From the NCBI GenBank assembly GCA_910585755.1, contig CAJUFH010000012.1:1-61290 (forward strand): a stretch of 61,290 nt of DNA, read 5' to 3'. Position 1 is the first letter of the stretch. Each line of letters starts with the position of its first letter. The notes beneath the pieces were generated by a model that was not told where the DNA came from, did not search any database, and saw only the letters and a list, made by a program, of their open reading frames with translations. Source of the stretch: an uncultured Muribaculaceae bacterium. GTDB taxonomy: Bacteria > Bacteroidota > Bacteroidia > Bacteroidales > Muribaculaceae. Below are positions 15,432-24,596 of the stretch, in pieces. The position numbers and the translations under genes are program-made.

Positions 15432-18400
15432 TCAGTCGTTTTTGAGGTAGGCTGAGGGGAGCTCTCCGAAGAACTTCTTGAAGGAGGTCGCAAAGTAGGA
15501 GGGGGTGCCGTAGCCGACCATAGCGCTTACCTGCGAAATGTTGTAGCGGCCGGTCTTGAGAAGTTCCATGGCGCGGCGGAGGCGGAAGCGGCGGATGAAC
15601 TCGTTGGTCGATTCTCCGGTCAGCGCTTTCATCTTCAGGTGGAGGTTGGAGCGGCTCATGCACATCTCGCTTGCGAAGGCGTCGGTCGAAAACTCCGAAT
15701 CGTCGAGGTGTTTCTCCATCGTCGCCATGGCTTTCTTGAGAAATTCCTCGTCGAGGGGGTTGAGCGCGACGCTTTCGGGCTTGATTTCGGCCGAGTCGGT
15801 GAAATGTCGTATCGCCTGGCGGCGCGTGCGGAGCTGGTTGCGGATTTTCGACGCGAGCAGCTCCATCGAGAATGGCTTCGCGATATAGTCGTCGGCTCCG
15901 ACCTTGAAGCCGCCGAGCTGGTCGGAGACATCGCTTTTCGCCGAGAGCATTATGACGGGGATATGGGAGGTGCGCAGGTTGCGCTTGACCGTGCGGCAGA
16001 GCTGCACCCCGTCGATGTCGGGCATCATTATGTCTGTTATGATCAGGTCGATGTTCTGCGCCGAAAGAACCTGGATGGCCTTGGCTCCGTCGGCGGCGGG
16101 GACTACGTTGTAGTTTTCCGACAGGCTCTCGCATATATATATGAGAATGTCGGGGTTGTCGTCAACTACCAGCACGGTCTCCCGGTCGGAGTCGGGCTGC
16201 GTGTTAAGCGCCGGGTCCTCCTCTTCCGCGTCTTCGTCGGGGAGTTCCGGAAGGTCAAGGGGCGCTTCCACGGTCGCGGCGGGGAGGGCCGCGCCCTGCG
16301 AAGCGGTTTCCTCGGCGCTGTATTCGTTCGGTCCTACCGGGAGCAGTACGGTGAATCGGGTGCCGCTACCCAGCTCGCTTTCAACGGAGATGGAGCCGTG
16401 GTGCAGCTCGACGAGGCGTTTCACGAGCGACAGGCCGATGCCGCTTCCTCCCGCGCGGTCGTGTACCTGGTAGAAGCGGGTGAAAATGTCGGGGAGCTTT
16501 TCCGCCGGGATGCCGCATCCGGTATCGGCTACGGTGATTTCCAGTTCGGGAGCCTCGGGGGAGCCTTTCCTTGAAAGGGTAACGTGGATTGACTGTCCTT
16601 TCGGGGTGTACTTAAACGCGTTTGAAATCAGGTTGTTGCATATTAGCTCGATATACTGCGGGTCGCAGAGTACCGGGGTGTCGGGGATTGTAGAGTCGAG
16701 TTTGAAGTCGATGCCCCGCCGGGTAGCCTGGTATTCGTAGTTGTTAAAAATCTTGCGTATGAGGTCGTTTACGATTACCGGCTCGGTTTTCAGCTTGAAC
16801 ATCCCCATTTCCGCGCGCCGGTAGTCGAGCAACTGGTTCACGATGCGGAGGATGCGCTCGGCGTTGTTTTTGACGATGGAGAGTTTCTGAACGGTCTTGC
16901 GGTCCGTGGCCCTCTGGAGCAGTTCCTGTATCGGGAGGAGGATGAGGGTCAGCGGGGTGCGGAGCTCGTGGGACATGTTGATGAAGAAGCGGACCTTCAT
17001 CTCGTAGAGTTCGCGCTGGCGCTCGCTGTCGAGGGTTGCCATGCGCTCCCGCTCCCGGCGGGTCTTGCGCCGCCAGAAATATGCCATTACGGCTGCGATG
17101 GCTCCGACGGCCAGCAGGATAAAGAGCGTCCTGGCCCACCAGCGGTTGTACCATTTCGGCATGATCACAATGTCCAGCCCGGTTTCCTCTTCGCTCCATA
17201 CACCGTCGTTGTTGGCGGCGCGGAGCAGGAAGCGGTATTCGCCTGCCGGGAGGTTGGAGTATGTGACCGAGCCGGGGCCGTCGATGGTGGTCCACTGTTT
17301 GTCGAGGCCTTCGAGTTTGTACGAGAAGGTGTTATGGCTTCCGGCGACATAGTTGCAGACGGTGAAGTCAATCGTGAATACAGTCTGGTCGGAGTCGAAA
17401 GTGACTTTCCCGGTTTCGGATATGGCGCGCTCGAGCAGGCCGCTCTTGTCGCCGGGGGTTACAGGCTCGTTGAAGAGCCGCAGGCCAGAGATCAGCGGCG
17501 CGGGCGCGTAGGGATTAGATTCGAGTACCGAGGGGTTGAAGAATGTCAGGCCGTTGATACCTCCGAAATATAGGTAGCCGGAGGAGCTGCGCAGGAAACT
17601 TTTGCGGTTGAACTGGTTGCTCTGGAGGCCGTCGCGGTCGGAATATGCCCTGATTGCCCCGGTTGCCGGATTCAGGAAAGCGAGGCCGCTGTTGGTAGAG
17701 CACCACAGGTTGCCGTTGGGGTCCTCGAGGACGCCGTAGACGATGTTGTTCGGCATCCCTTCGGTGGTGGAATGGCGGGTTACCGACTTGTCGGCGTGGT
17801 TGTAGCGCAGCAGTCCGTCGTTAGTCGATATGTAGTAGTCCTTTCTGTCGCGGCTTAGATAGACGTTGTTAACGCCGCCTCGGTATTGGCTTAATTCTTT
17901 TGGAAGCCCTTTGAGAGGGGTAAGGCGGCTGTCGCTGTCTTCGGTGAAGGCTGTCACGCCGTCCTCTCCTGAAGCCCAGAGGAGGCCGCGGCTGTCGCGG
18001 TAGAGGTCAGTTATGCGTTCGAGGCCGTTGGTGGGGACGCTGGCGGTAGTGCCTGTGGCGGTATTGTAGAGAATCAGGCGGTCGATAGTGGCGAACCACA
18101 GGTGGCCTGGCCGTCGCGCCGGCGAGATGGCGTATATGTTGGTCGGGACGTTGGCGGGCTTTGCCACGCTGCCCGTGCGCTTGTCAATTATGTTCAGCCC
18201 TCCGAGGTGCGACCCCACATAGACTTTTCCGGCCGCCTCGTCGATATAGATTGCCTTTACGTCGTTGGAGCCAAGGCCGTCAGCCTTGGTGATGTATCGG
18301 TAGCTGTCCCTTGCGGGGTTATAGACGTTTATTCCGCCGTTGTTAGTCGCGATCCAGAGATTGCGGTCGGAATCCTCAGTCATGGCTCCGACAACGTTGT

Positions 18401-19433
18401 CGTTCAGCGATGGGCGCACCGGGGAATGGCGGAGCGTATGGAACTGGTTTTTAAGGGGATGGTAATAGTTCAGCCCACCGAAGAAGGTGCCGAGCCACAT
18501 TCCTCCCTGGTGGTCGGAGTATATGCGGCGTACCGAGGCGTGCGACAGGTTTTCAGCGCTCTGCGACGCCGCGTCGTAATGGGAGAAGTGTTTGCGCTCG
18601 GCATCGAGAATGTCGAGGCCGTTGAATGTTCCGACCCATACCCTTCCCTGGTTGTCGTGGGCCATGGAGCGCACATAGTCTGAGCCTAACCCTTCCGGCC
18701 CACCGGAGCGGTAGGCGGCCGTGACGCGCCCTGTCGCGGCATCGAGGCGCAGCAGGCCGGCGCCTTCGGTCGCTACCATCAGCGAGTTGCCGTCGGGGAG
18801 GGTCTGCGCGATATAAGGCTCTCCGGGAAGTTGGAACGGGGTTTGGGAGCCGTCGGCGATATTAAGGCGCACCAGACCGTCCCGTCCGGCAGAGACATAG
18901 ACATAGTTGTCCTTGCGGCTCAGCGAGGCGACATCTTTGTTGATCGCCTTCCCTCCGAACCCCGTGTCGAATTTCCCGGTAGCCGGATTGAAAGTGAAGA
19001 CCCCGGCGGTCGTGCCGACGAGTATGCGCGCCGAGTCGATAGGCAGAATGTCGGTAATCGTCCCGTCGCCGTTGAAAGGGAAATTGGTGAAGTCGTCAGA
19101 CGACCGGTTGTAGCGCGAGAGATTGCCGTTACCGCTCACCCACATCGTCCCCGCGTCGTCGAAAGCGATGCGCTTTACCGCGTTGTCGGCCAGTGAGTTC
19201 TGTTTTGATGCCTCGTGGCGGTAAATTCTGAACGAATAGCCGTCGTAGCGGTTCAGGCCGTCGGGAGTTGCGATCCACATATACCCGTCGTCATCCTGGC
19301 CGATAGCCGAGACCGTCGCGTGGGATAGCCCTTGCGAGATTCCTATCTGTTTGAACTTAAGGTCGGTATGTACAGCGGCGCTCGCTATACACATTGACAG
19401 AATCAGCAGGCTTATGACAATCAGTTTTCTCAT
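15432..19433 (-). CDS. Hybrid two-component system sensor-regulator of the polysaccharide utilisation locus
   Basis: This is a single-protein signalling system of 1333 residues. In order it has: a signal peptide (MRKLIVISLLILSMCIASA); a periplasmic two-bladed-propeller sensor built of repeats such as GYMWIATPDGLNRYDGYSF; a Y_Y_Y domain (FSYKLEGLDKQWTTI); one membrane helix at about residue 765-787; a histidine kinase with FFINMSHELRTPL (H near 820) and an ATPase (ISNAFKYTPKG, ADTGCGIP); a receiver with VLVVDDNPD and phosphoacceptor in LIITDIMMPD (near 1132); and a C-terminal AraC-type HTH. It senses an oligosaccharide in the periplasm and activates the locus. I chose ATG 19433 because the signal peptide starts there; ATG 19550 adds 39 unrelated residues. 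Confidence 0.96.
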   Translation of the reverse strand: MRKLIVISLLILSMCIASAAVHTDLKFKQIGISQGLSHATVSAIGQDDDGYMWIATPDGLNRYDGYSFRIYRHEASKQNSLADNAVKRIAFDDAGTMWVSGNGNLSRYNRSSDDFTNFPFNGDGTITDILPIDSARILVGTTAGVFTFNPATGKFDTGFGGKAINKDVASLSRKDNYVYVSAGRDGLVRLNIADGSQTPFQLPGEPYIAQTLPDGNSLMVATEGAGLLRLDAATGRVTAAYRSGGPEGLGSDYVRSMAHDNQGRVWVGTFNGLDILDAERKHFSHYDAASQSAENLSHASVRRIYSDHQGGMWLGTFFGGLNYYHPLKNQFHTLRHSPVRPSLNDNVVGAMTEDSDRNLWIATNNGGINVYNPARDSYRYITKADGLGSNDVKAIYIDEAAGKVYVGSHLGGLNIIDKRTGSVAKPANVPTNIYAISPARRPGHLWFATIDRLILYNTATGTTASVPTNGLERITDLYRDSRGLLWASGEDGVTAFTEDSDSRLTPLKGLPKELSQYRGGVNNVYLSRDRKDYYISTNDGLLRYNHADKSVTRHSTTEGMPNNIVYGVLEDPNGNLWCSTNSGLAFLNPATGAIRAYSDRDGLQSNQFNRKSFLRSSSGYLYFGGINGLTFFNPSVLESNPYAPAPLISGLRLFNEPVTPGDKSGLLERAISETGKVTFDSDQTVFTIDFTVCNYVAGSHNTFSYKLEGLDKQWTTIDGPGSVTYSNLPAGEYRFLLRAANNDGVWSEEETGLDIVIMPKWYNRWWARTLFILLAVGAIAAVMAYFWRRKTRRERERMATLDSERQRELYEMKVRFFINMSHELRTPLTLILLPIQELLQRATDRKTVQKLSIVKNNAERILRIVNQLLDYRRAEMGMFKLKTEPVIVNDLIRKIFNNYEYQATRRGIDFKLDSTIPDTPVLCDPQYIELICNNLISNAFKYTPKGQSIHVTLSRKGSPEAPELEITVADTGCGIPAEKLPDIFTRFYQVHDRAGGSGIGLSLVKRLVELHHGSISVESELGSGTRFTVLLPVGPNEYSAEETASQGAALPAATVEAPLDLPELPDEDAEEEDPALNTQPDSDRETVLVVDDNPDILIYICESLSENYNVVPAADGAKAIQVLSAQNIDLIITDIMMPDIDGVQLCRTVKRNLRTSHIPVIMLSAKSDVSDQLGGFKVGADDYIAKPFSMELLASKIRNQLRTRRQAIRHFTDSAEIKPESVALNPLDEEFLKKAMATMEKHLDDSEFSTDAFASEMCMSRSNLHLKMKALTGESTNEFIRRFRLRRAMELLKTGRYNISQVSAMVGYGTPSYFATSFKKFFGELPSAYLKND

Positions 19434-19507
19434 GGCATTTCGTCGGAGAGGCTGGTATAACGCGAATTTACTCAAAATTTCGATATCCTGGCGCAAAAAA
19501 AGCGAAT

Positions 19508-19543
19508 CATGGACCGCGGGGCGGATGGCCGGCGCGGTCCATG
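19508..19543 (-). terminator. Intrinsic terminator after the beta-helix gene
   Basis: An 11-bp perfect stem (CATGGACCGCG and complement) with a 14-base loop is followed on the minus strand by ATTCGC and seven T. It separates the beta-helix gene from the sensor gene. A sensor -7-like TAAATTCG lies just after it on the minus strand. Confidence 0.8.
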
Positions 19544-19615
19544 ACTGCATCTATCTATCTTTCTTACCTATGACTATTCCTATTGTGTGTCCTTAAGGTC
19601 GGTGGTTATGAGGGG

Positions 19616-21301
19616 TTATCGGATTACGGTCTTGCTGACCTTGCCACCCTTGCGGCAGATATAGAGGCCGGGGGTAAGGGCTTCGGCGTTGACGCGCACG
19701 CCTCGGAGGTCATAGTACTCGGCCTCTCCATCCGCTTCGGCTGCGACTTCTTCGATGCCGGTAACAATCTGCCGGTCAAGAGTCTTTAAGCCGCCCTGCT
19801 CGTCGGCTTGGAACGACCATCCGGAATTGGTTATTTCAAAGAGGGAGAGGTTTTCGCAGTTGGTAATCAGAGTATGGTCATGCGCAGCCCCGCTGAGTGT
19901 GAGGATTATAGGTTCGTTACCGGCCTCAAGCCCTTGGGCATCAATGCTGTTGGTCCCCGCATTGTTCACCTGGATTGTAAGTCCGTTGTTGATGCCTGAG
20001 ACCGAGCAGCCTGGATTGTTTGTTAAGACCAAAGGAGTTACTTCTGTCCCGTCGGCTTTTGAAGCGGGTGTTACGGAGCAGTTCTCGAATGTCACCCCGT
20101 CGATGTGCCATACGCCTCCGGCATTTGCGCGAATCAGAGCTGCGTTGGTCGTGTTGCAATCTTTGAAAGTTACGTTTTGGAATGAAACCGAAGCATCGCT
20201 TGTTGTTGCTTGTGCTATGAATGATGTGTATGCGAGTTCAGCCTGGGGAGTGATTGCAAGGTCTCGTATGGCGATGTGCGTGTCTGCTGCCGCAGCGTTA
20301 GCTAATGCTCTGTCTGCAGCGAGAGTGATTGCCACATCGGGTTTCGCCCCGCGAATTTCAATACTTTTTCCAGCGAAATTCATTGAAGTGGTCAGATTGA
20401 CATTTTCATTAACCACAATAACGGCTCCGGTAGTGGCATTTGTAGCCGCCCCCGCACTTCCGGCGAGAGCTGAATATCCTGTGCCGGTTTTTACACCGTC
20501 CACTTCGTTGATAAGAAGTATATTGGTTTTGTTTACAGCATAGAGGCTGTTTTCTTTGGGCGACAGCATCTTTCCGTCGACATTCAAATTGAACTTGAAG
20601 ATGTCGTCGCAGTCCTTAACAACGGGGATCGTTTCGGTATGGCTGGAATAGGAAATGCCTACCTGGCTGTTTGATGTTATGCCTCCGTCGCAGAAAGAAG
20701 CATCCGTATTGTTGAGTCGGACTGTGAAATCGCATTTGCCTTTTATAATAGGATAGGAGGAGGCTGTGGCTATCAGGATGTTGTAAGGGGCCGTTTCAGG
20801 GAATGAGCAGTTGGCGAATGTGAGGTTGTCAATCGTTGTGGATACCGGCGAGTTGTAGAGTCTTATCGCACCATTTGTCGCGCTGGTCGTAAAATCTTTG
20901 ATTATTACGTTTTCGATTGATAAAGACCCGTTTGTCTGTTGGATGAAATTGGTAGTAGATTCGTCGGTAGACATATCGAAAGTGATGTCTTTGACATGAC
21001 AGGCTGCCGTACTATTGATATTGAACACTACTGGAATTATATTTTTGGAGTTTTTCCCGATTTTTACCGTTATATTTTGATTAGCTCCTTGAAGTGTTAT
21101 TTCTTTGGCTCCAGGGTTAATCGTAGTGTTTAGGTCGATGTTTTGGTTTATCTGAAGCACATCGCCAGATGCAGCGGCATTTATAGCGGCGGTGAGGCCG
21201 TCATATTCACTATTATTGGTAAGGTTCGTAACGGCTTTCTGTGCCAGGACCGGGAGGGCTGAGGCGAGGCAGAGGAGGGCCGCTGAGAGTAGTTTTTTCA
21301 T
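19616..21301 (-). CDS. Secreted right-handed beta-helix (pectin-lyase-like fold) protein with C-terminal sorting-like domain
   Basis: This is a 561-residue secreted protein with signal peptide MKKLLSAALLCLASALPVLAQ. It contains two homologous halves of short beta-helix strands. Compare IDLNTTINPGAKEITLQGANQ with VNLTTSMNFAGKSIEIRGAK, and LSIENVIIKDF with VSFQNVTFKDC. The last 35 residues read YYDLRGVRVNAEALTPG-LYI-GGKVSKTVIR, the Bacteroidales C-terminal end seen on exported proteins and similar to type IX secretion sorting domains. No catalytic residues of a known lyase family stand out, and cysteines are few. It could bind or cut the glycan handled by this locus, or be an adhesin. It is less GC-rich than its neighbours. 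Confidence 0.7.
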   Translation of the reverse strand: MKKLLSAALLCLASALPVLAQKAVTNLTNNSEYDGLTAAINAAASGDVLQINQNIDLNTTINPGAKEITLQGANQNITVKIGKNSKNIIPVVFNINSTAACHVKDITFDMSTDESTTNFIQQTNGSLSIENVIIKDFTTSATNGAIRLYNSPVSTTIDNLTFANCSFPETAPYNILIATASSYPIIKGKCDFTVRLNNTDASFCDGGITSNSQVGISYSSHTETIPVVKDCDDIFKFNLNVDGKMLSPKENSLYAVNKTNILLINEVDGVKTGTGYSALAGSAGAATNATTGAVIVVNENVNLTTSMNFAGKSIEIRGAKPDVAITLAADRALANAAAADTHIAIRDLAITPQAELAYTSFIAQATTSDASVSFQNVTFKDCNTTNAALIRANAGGVWHIDGVTFENCSVTPASKADGTEVTPLVLTNNPGCSVSGINNGLTIQVNNAGTNSIDAQGLEAGNEPIILTLSGAAHDHTLITNCENLSLFEITNSGWSFQADEQGGLKTLDRQIVTGIEEVAAEADGEAEYYDLRGVRVNAEALTPGLYICRKGGKVSKTVIR

Positions 21302-21544
21302 GTTGGTTTTGATAGTTGGTTAGGTAGGTTGTAATGTTTTCTGAGCGCTAAGTTAGCGGGTGTTTTTATAACGGCAAAATGTACTCCCCGAAGTTTCAAC
21401 AAAAGCGTTACGGTTTTCAACGGTTGCGCTATGCGCCGGTGGCTTTCAGTTGGTTTTCAACATTTGTGGCATTGTTTTGGACGAATTTGGCATCGTCGCT
21501 TTAATTACTATACAAGCGAAAGATTTCGGGAGTAAATATTGCCG

Positions 21545-21552
21545 TAACTTTG
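21545..21552 (+). promoter_or_regulatory. -7 box TAACTTTG for the sulfatase gene
   Basis: This is an exact TAnnTTTG match 32 bases before the start codon, in the 283-base divergent gap between the beta-helix protein and the sulfatase. The box also argues against the ATG at 21450, which lies upstream of it. The small palindrome CGCTAAGTTAGCG near 21346 gives a weak minus-strand -7 (TAACTTAG) for the beta-helix gene. Confidence 0.65.
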
Positions 21553-21584
21553 CGTCGGACAAACCAACAAACCATTACGCTGCC

Positions 21585-22949
21585 ATGAAAAAACAGACAG
21601 TATCGGTCGGACTGATTATCGCCTCGGCTTTCGCCGCCCAGGCGAAGCAGCCGAACGTGATTTACATAATGACCGACCAGCAGAGCGCCAACGCGATGAG
21701 CTGCGCCGGCAACGCCGACCTTAAGACTCCGGCGATGGACCGCCTGGCGGCCCGCGGCGTCCGGTTTTCCAACGCCTACTGCGCGCTTCCGCTTAGCGGC
21801 CCGTCGCGTGCGGCGATGTTCACGGGGCGCATGCCGTCGCAGTGCGGGATGATCGAGAACGAGACCCCGCTGCCCGACTCTCTGCGCAACCGCACGCTCG
21901 GCAACCTTATGGAGGAGGCTGGCTACCAGGGGGCGTATGCCGGAAAATGGCACGTCAACACCAACGCGCTCCCGGCGGAGCGGGCTTTCGGTTTCGAGCG
22001 CCTCTACGGCCACGATGACCGCGGCCTGGCGGAGTCGGTCGTGGAGTTTCTGCGGCGCGACGGGGTAGGGAAGGAGAAGCCGTTCTTCCTTGTAGCCTCG
22101 TTCGACAATCCCCACAACATCTGCCAGTATGCCCGCGGCCAGCGCCTCCCCGAGGCCGAAATTCCGGAACCCGCGTCGGTTGCCGACTGCCCGAACCTCC
22201 CGGCCAACCACCTTGTACAGCCCTATGACCCCGACATACTGACTTGGGAGCGCGAAAAAAGCTACCGTCTATACCCTACGAAGGGATATACTGCCGATGA
22301 CTGGCGGCGCTACCGCAACAATTATTTCCGACTTGTGGAGCACGTCGACGGCGAAATCGGCAAGATTGTGGACGAGATCGACCGCCAGAACCTTTGGGAA
22401 AACACGGTTGTCATCTTTACCTCCGACCACGGCGACGGGCAGGGTGCCCATCAGTGGAACCAGAAGACCGCCCTTTGGGAGGAAACGGCCAATATCCCCC
22501 TGATTGTCTGCGTTCCCGGCAATAAGAAGAATGCCGGGAAGGTCAGCGACGCGCTGGTCAACAACGGTATCGACCTGATGCCTTCGGTGCTCGACTGGGG
22601 AGGTGCCGGGAAGCCCGCGTGGTGCAAGGGGGAGAGCTTCCGCTACGCCGCCGAGAATCCTGCCGCTGAGAGCGCACAGGAGTTTGTCGTGACAGAGACG
22701 GATTTTGCCCAGACCGGTGGCACGAAGGGGTGGATGCTCCGCACCCCCCGCTACAAATATGTGCTTTACGAGGCCGGAGCCAACCGCGAGGCCCTCTACG
22801 ATATGGCTAACGACCGCCTGGAGATGCGCAACCTCGCCGTAGAATCGGCCTACAAGCCGGTAGTCGAGGAGCACCGCCGCCTACTGAGCCGCTGGTTCGC
22901 GGAGAATCCGGGAGGGTTGCCTTACTCGCGGGACCGCTTCATTCCCTGA
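21585..22949 (+). CDS. Serine-type sulfatase (S1 family)
   Basis: This enzyme hydrolyses sulfate esters, here probably on glycosaminoglycan sugars. It has 454 residues and a signal peptide (MKKQTVSVGLIIASAFAAQA). Metal ligands are in VIYIMTDQQSANAMSC. The formylglycine precursor is a serine, S71, in SGPSRAAMFTGRMPSQ, so it needs an anaerobic sulfatase-maturating enzyme. Further active-site segments are YAGKWHVN and TSDHGDGQGAHQW (metal DH pair). The start at 21585 puts the signal peptide first and falls after the promoter. It opens the plus-strand half of the locus. The exact sulfate position cannot be told from sequence. Confidence 0.93.
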   Translation: MKKQTVSVGLIIASAFAAQAKQPNVIYIMTDQQSANAMSCAGNADLKTPAMDRLAARGVRFSNAYCALPLSGPSRAAMFTGRMPSQCGMIENETPLPDSLRNRTLGNLMEEAGYQGAYAGKWHVNTNALPAERAFGFERLYGHDDRGLAESVVEFLRRDGVGKEKPFFLVASFDNPHNICQYARGQRLPEAEIPEPASVADCPNLPANHLVQPYDPDILTWEREKSYRLYPTKGYTADDWRRYRNNYFRLVEHVDGEIGKIVDEIDRQNLWENTVVIFTSDHGDGQGAHQWNQKTALWEETANIPLIVCVPGNKKNAGKVSDALVNNGIDLMPSVLDWGGAGKPAWCKGESFRYAAENPAAESAQEFVVTETDFAQTGGTKGWMLRTPRYKYVLYEAGANREALYDMANDRLEMRNLAVESAYKPVVEEHRRLLSRWFAENPGGLPYSRDRFIP

Positions 22950-23098
22950 GAGCGCCGCGATAACGGCCCGTCTGGGTCGTCGCTTGAAGGCTCGGCCTCG
23001 GTCACAATCTTCAGATTGCTCCCATCGGCCTCACCTCCAAGCTCCTACCATCCGAACCATTCTCGCGACGCTCTCCCATCCGGGTGGAAGGGTTGTCG

Positions 23099-23161
23099 GT
23101 CGGACGGGTCGGACAGGTCAAACGGGTCGGACAAGTCAGACAGGTCCGACGGGTCAGGTCA
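23099..23161 (+). repeat. Nine-base minisatellite, seven copies (GTCGGACGG)
   Basis: Seven head-to-tail variants of GTCGGACGG (such as GTCGGACAG, GTCAAACGG, GTCCGACGG) fill the end of the 257-base gap 22950-23206 between sulfatase and the DUF4861 gene. The rest of the gap holds no gene. Short frames here code only for low-complexity GRTGQTG or SDRSDGS repeats and have no start signal. Confidence 0.85.
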
Positions 23162-23206
23162 CAACATTGATTTTGAATTATCTATTTCGCAAATAAAACT
23201 GAACAT

Positions 23207-24349
23207 ATGAAATACTTGCCCTTATTATTAATTCCGTTCGCGGTTGCCTCGTGCGGCCAGGAGCATTCGATCGAGGTCAGCAACAGCTCCGACATCGCCC
23301 GCGAGGGGGAGATTACCGAAGTGCCCCTTTCTGAAATCCGCAAGGCGATAGGGGATGGGAGCTTCGTCATAACCGACGCGGCTCAGGCCGAGGTGCCCTA
23401 TCAGATTACTTATGACTCGCTTGTGGTGTTTCCGGCGAGCGTCGCAGCCAACGCTACGGCAGTCTACACGATAAAGCCCGGCGAGCCGTCGCCGGTGGAC
23501 ACCGTGGCCTGCGGAGCGTTCTACCAGGCCAGGAAGGACGACCTCGCCTGGGAGAACGAGAAGTCGGCCTACCGCGCTTATGGCCCCGCGCTGCAAGCCT
23601 CGGGCGAGCGCGCTTACGGCTACGATGTCTGGACCAAGTCGGTGTCGAAGCCTGTTGTCGCCAAGCGTTACCATGACGCGCTGGCGAAAATCGCGAGCTT
23701 CCACGAGGACCATGGCGAGGGAATGGACGTTTACGCGGTAGGGCCTACTCTCGGAGCCGGGACCGCCGCGCTTGTCGATACGGCTGGAAATATCGTCTAT
23801 CCCTGGTGTTTCGAGAGCTATGAGATTCTCGACAACGGTCCGCTGCGTTTCTCCGTGCGGCTGAACTATCCCGCCGGCGCGTTCGGCAACGATTCGACAG
23901 TCCGCGAGTCGCGCGTGATCACCCTCGACAGCGGCGAGTTCCTCAACCGCACCGAGGTCAGCTACCAGGGTCTCACTTCCGCCTCGACCGTTGCCCCCGG
24001 CATAGTGCTGCACCGCCATAATCCCAACGGGTTCATCCTCGACAACGAGAACTCCTTCATGGCCTGCGCCGACCTGACGGACAACCCCGACGGCCAGAAC
24101 GGAGTGATATACGTCGGAGTCGTAGCGCCCCAGGCCGACACGATCGTGCTCAGCCCGATGTCGCAGCCGGAGGGTGACGCCGTGGCCCACCTGCTGGCGA
24201 AGGGGGAATACCAGCCGGGCACTCCCTACGTCTACTATTGGGGTTCGGGGTGGTCGAAAGGGTTCATGCCCGACTGGGAAAGCTGGACCGACTATCTCGC
24301 CGCTTTCCGCGAAAGGCTCAAGCATCCCTTTGTCGTCACGGTTAAATAA
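23207..24349 (+). CDS. DUF4861 lipoprotein of the glycan locus
   Basis: This 380-residue protein starts MKYLPLLLIPFAVASC, a lipoprotein signal with lipid-bearing C16. The body matches DUF4861. Landmarks are YSDSLVVFP-like YDSLVVFPASVAA, DDLAWENEKSAYRAYGPALQ, GYDVWTKSVSKPV, and the C-terminal YVYYWGSGWSKG. DUF4861 proteins recur in loci for uronic-acid-containing polysaccharides, and a marine homologue has, to my recollection (not verified), been linked to modification of uronate oligosaccharides. Here it sits between a sulfatase and a lyase, so a role on unsaturated uronate products is plausible. Its exact reaction is unknown. Confidence 0.8.
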   Translation: MKYLPLLLIPFAVASCGQEHSIEVSNSSDIAREGEITEVPLSEIRKAIGDGSFVITDAAQAEVPYQITYDSLVVFPASVAANATAVYTIKPGEPSPVDTVACGAFYQARKDDLAWENEKSAYRAYGPALQASGERAYGYDVWTKSVSKPVVAKRYHDALAKIASFHEDHGEGMDVYAVGPTLGAGTAALVDTAGNIVYPWCFESYEILDNGPLRFSVRLNYPAGAFGNDSTVRESRVITLDSGEFLNRTEVSYQGLTSASTVAPGIVLHRHNPNGFILDNENSFMACADLTDNPDGQNGVIYVGVVAPQADTIVLSPMSQPEGDAVAHLLAKGEYQPGTPYVYYWGSGWSKGFMPDWESWTDYLAAFRERLKHPFVVTVK

Positions 24350-24477
24350 AGGCGAAACCCCATAAAAAGGCTTACGGGAGCGCTTTTGACGCGAAAATTC
24401 AACAAACGCGGGATTCCTTAGGCCATATGCAACATATTTAAACACAGCGTTAACATCTATAATACACAAGTTCTCCA

Positions 24478-24485
24478 TAATTTTG
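24478..24485 (+). promoter_or_regulatory. -7 box TAATTTTG for the lyase-fimbria-SusCD run
   Basis: This is a perfect TAnnTTTG match in the 247-base gap 24350-24596, giving an untranslated leader of about 100 bases before the first lyase. It would drive everything from 24597 to 42026, where gaps between genes are mostly under 40 bases. The rest of the gap shows no gene. Confidence 0.6.
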
Positions 24486-24596
24486 CGTTATGAAACCGCC
24501 GTAGTATAAAACGGCGCTGACTAACCGACAAAACGCAAAACCTTGAAACCAACACAAGCCAAAAAACATTCGCTGATACCGCGACCAATCAATATC

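Noticed and set aside
22984..23210. Short frames coding for GRTGQTG or SDRSDGS repeats
   Set aside because: These are produced by the nine-base minisatellite and have no credible start or continuation.
24543..24596. Upstream ATG extension of the first lyase
   Set aside because: It would put about 18 polar residues ahead of a clear signal peptide.
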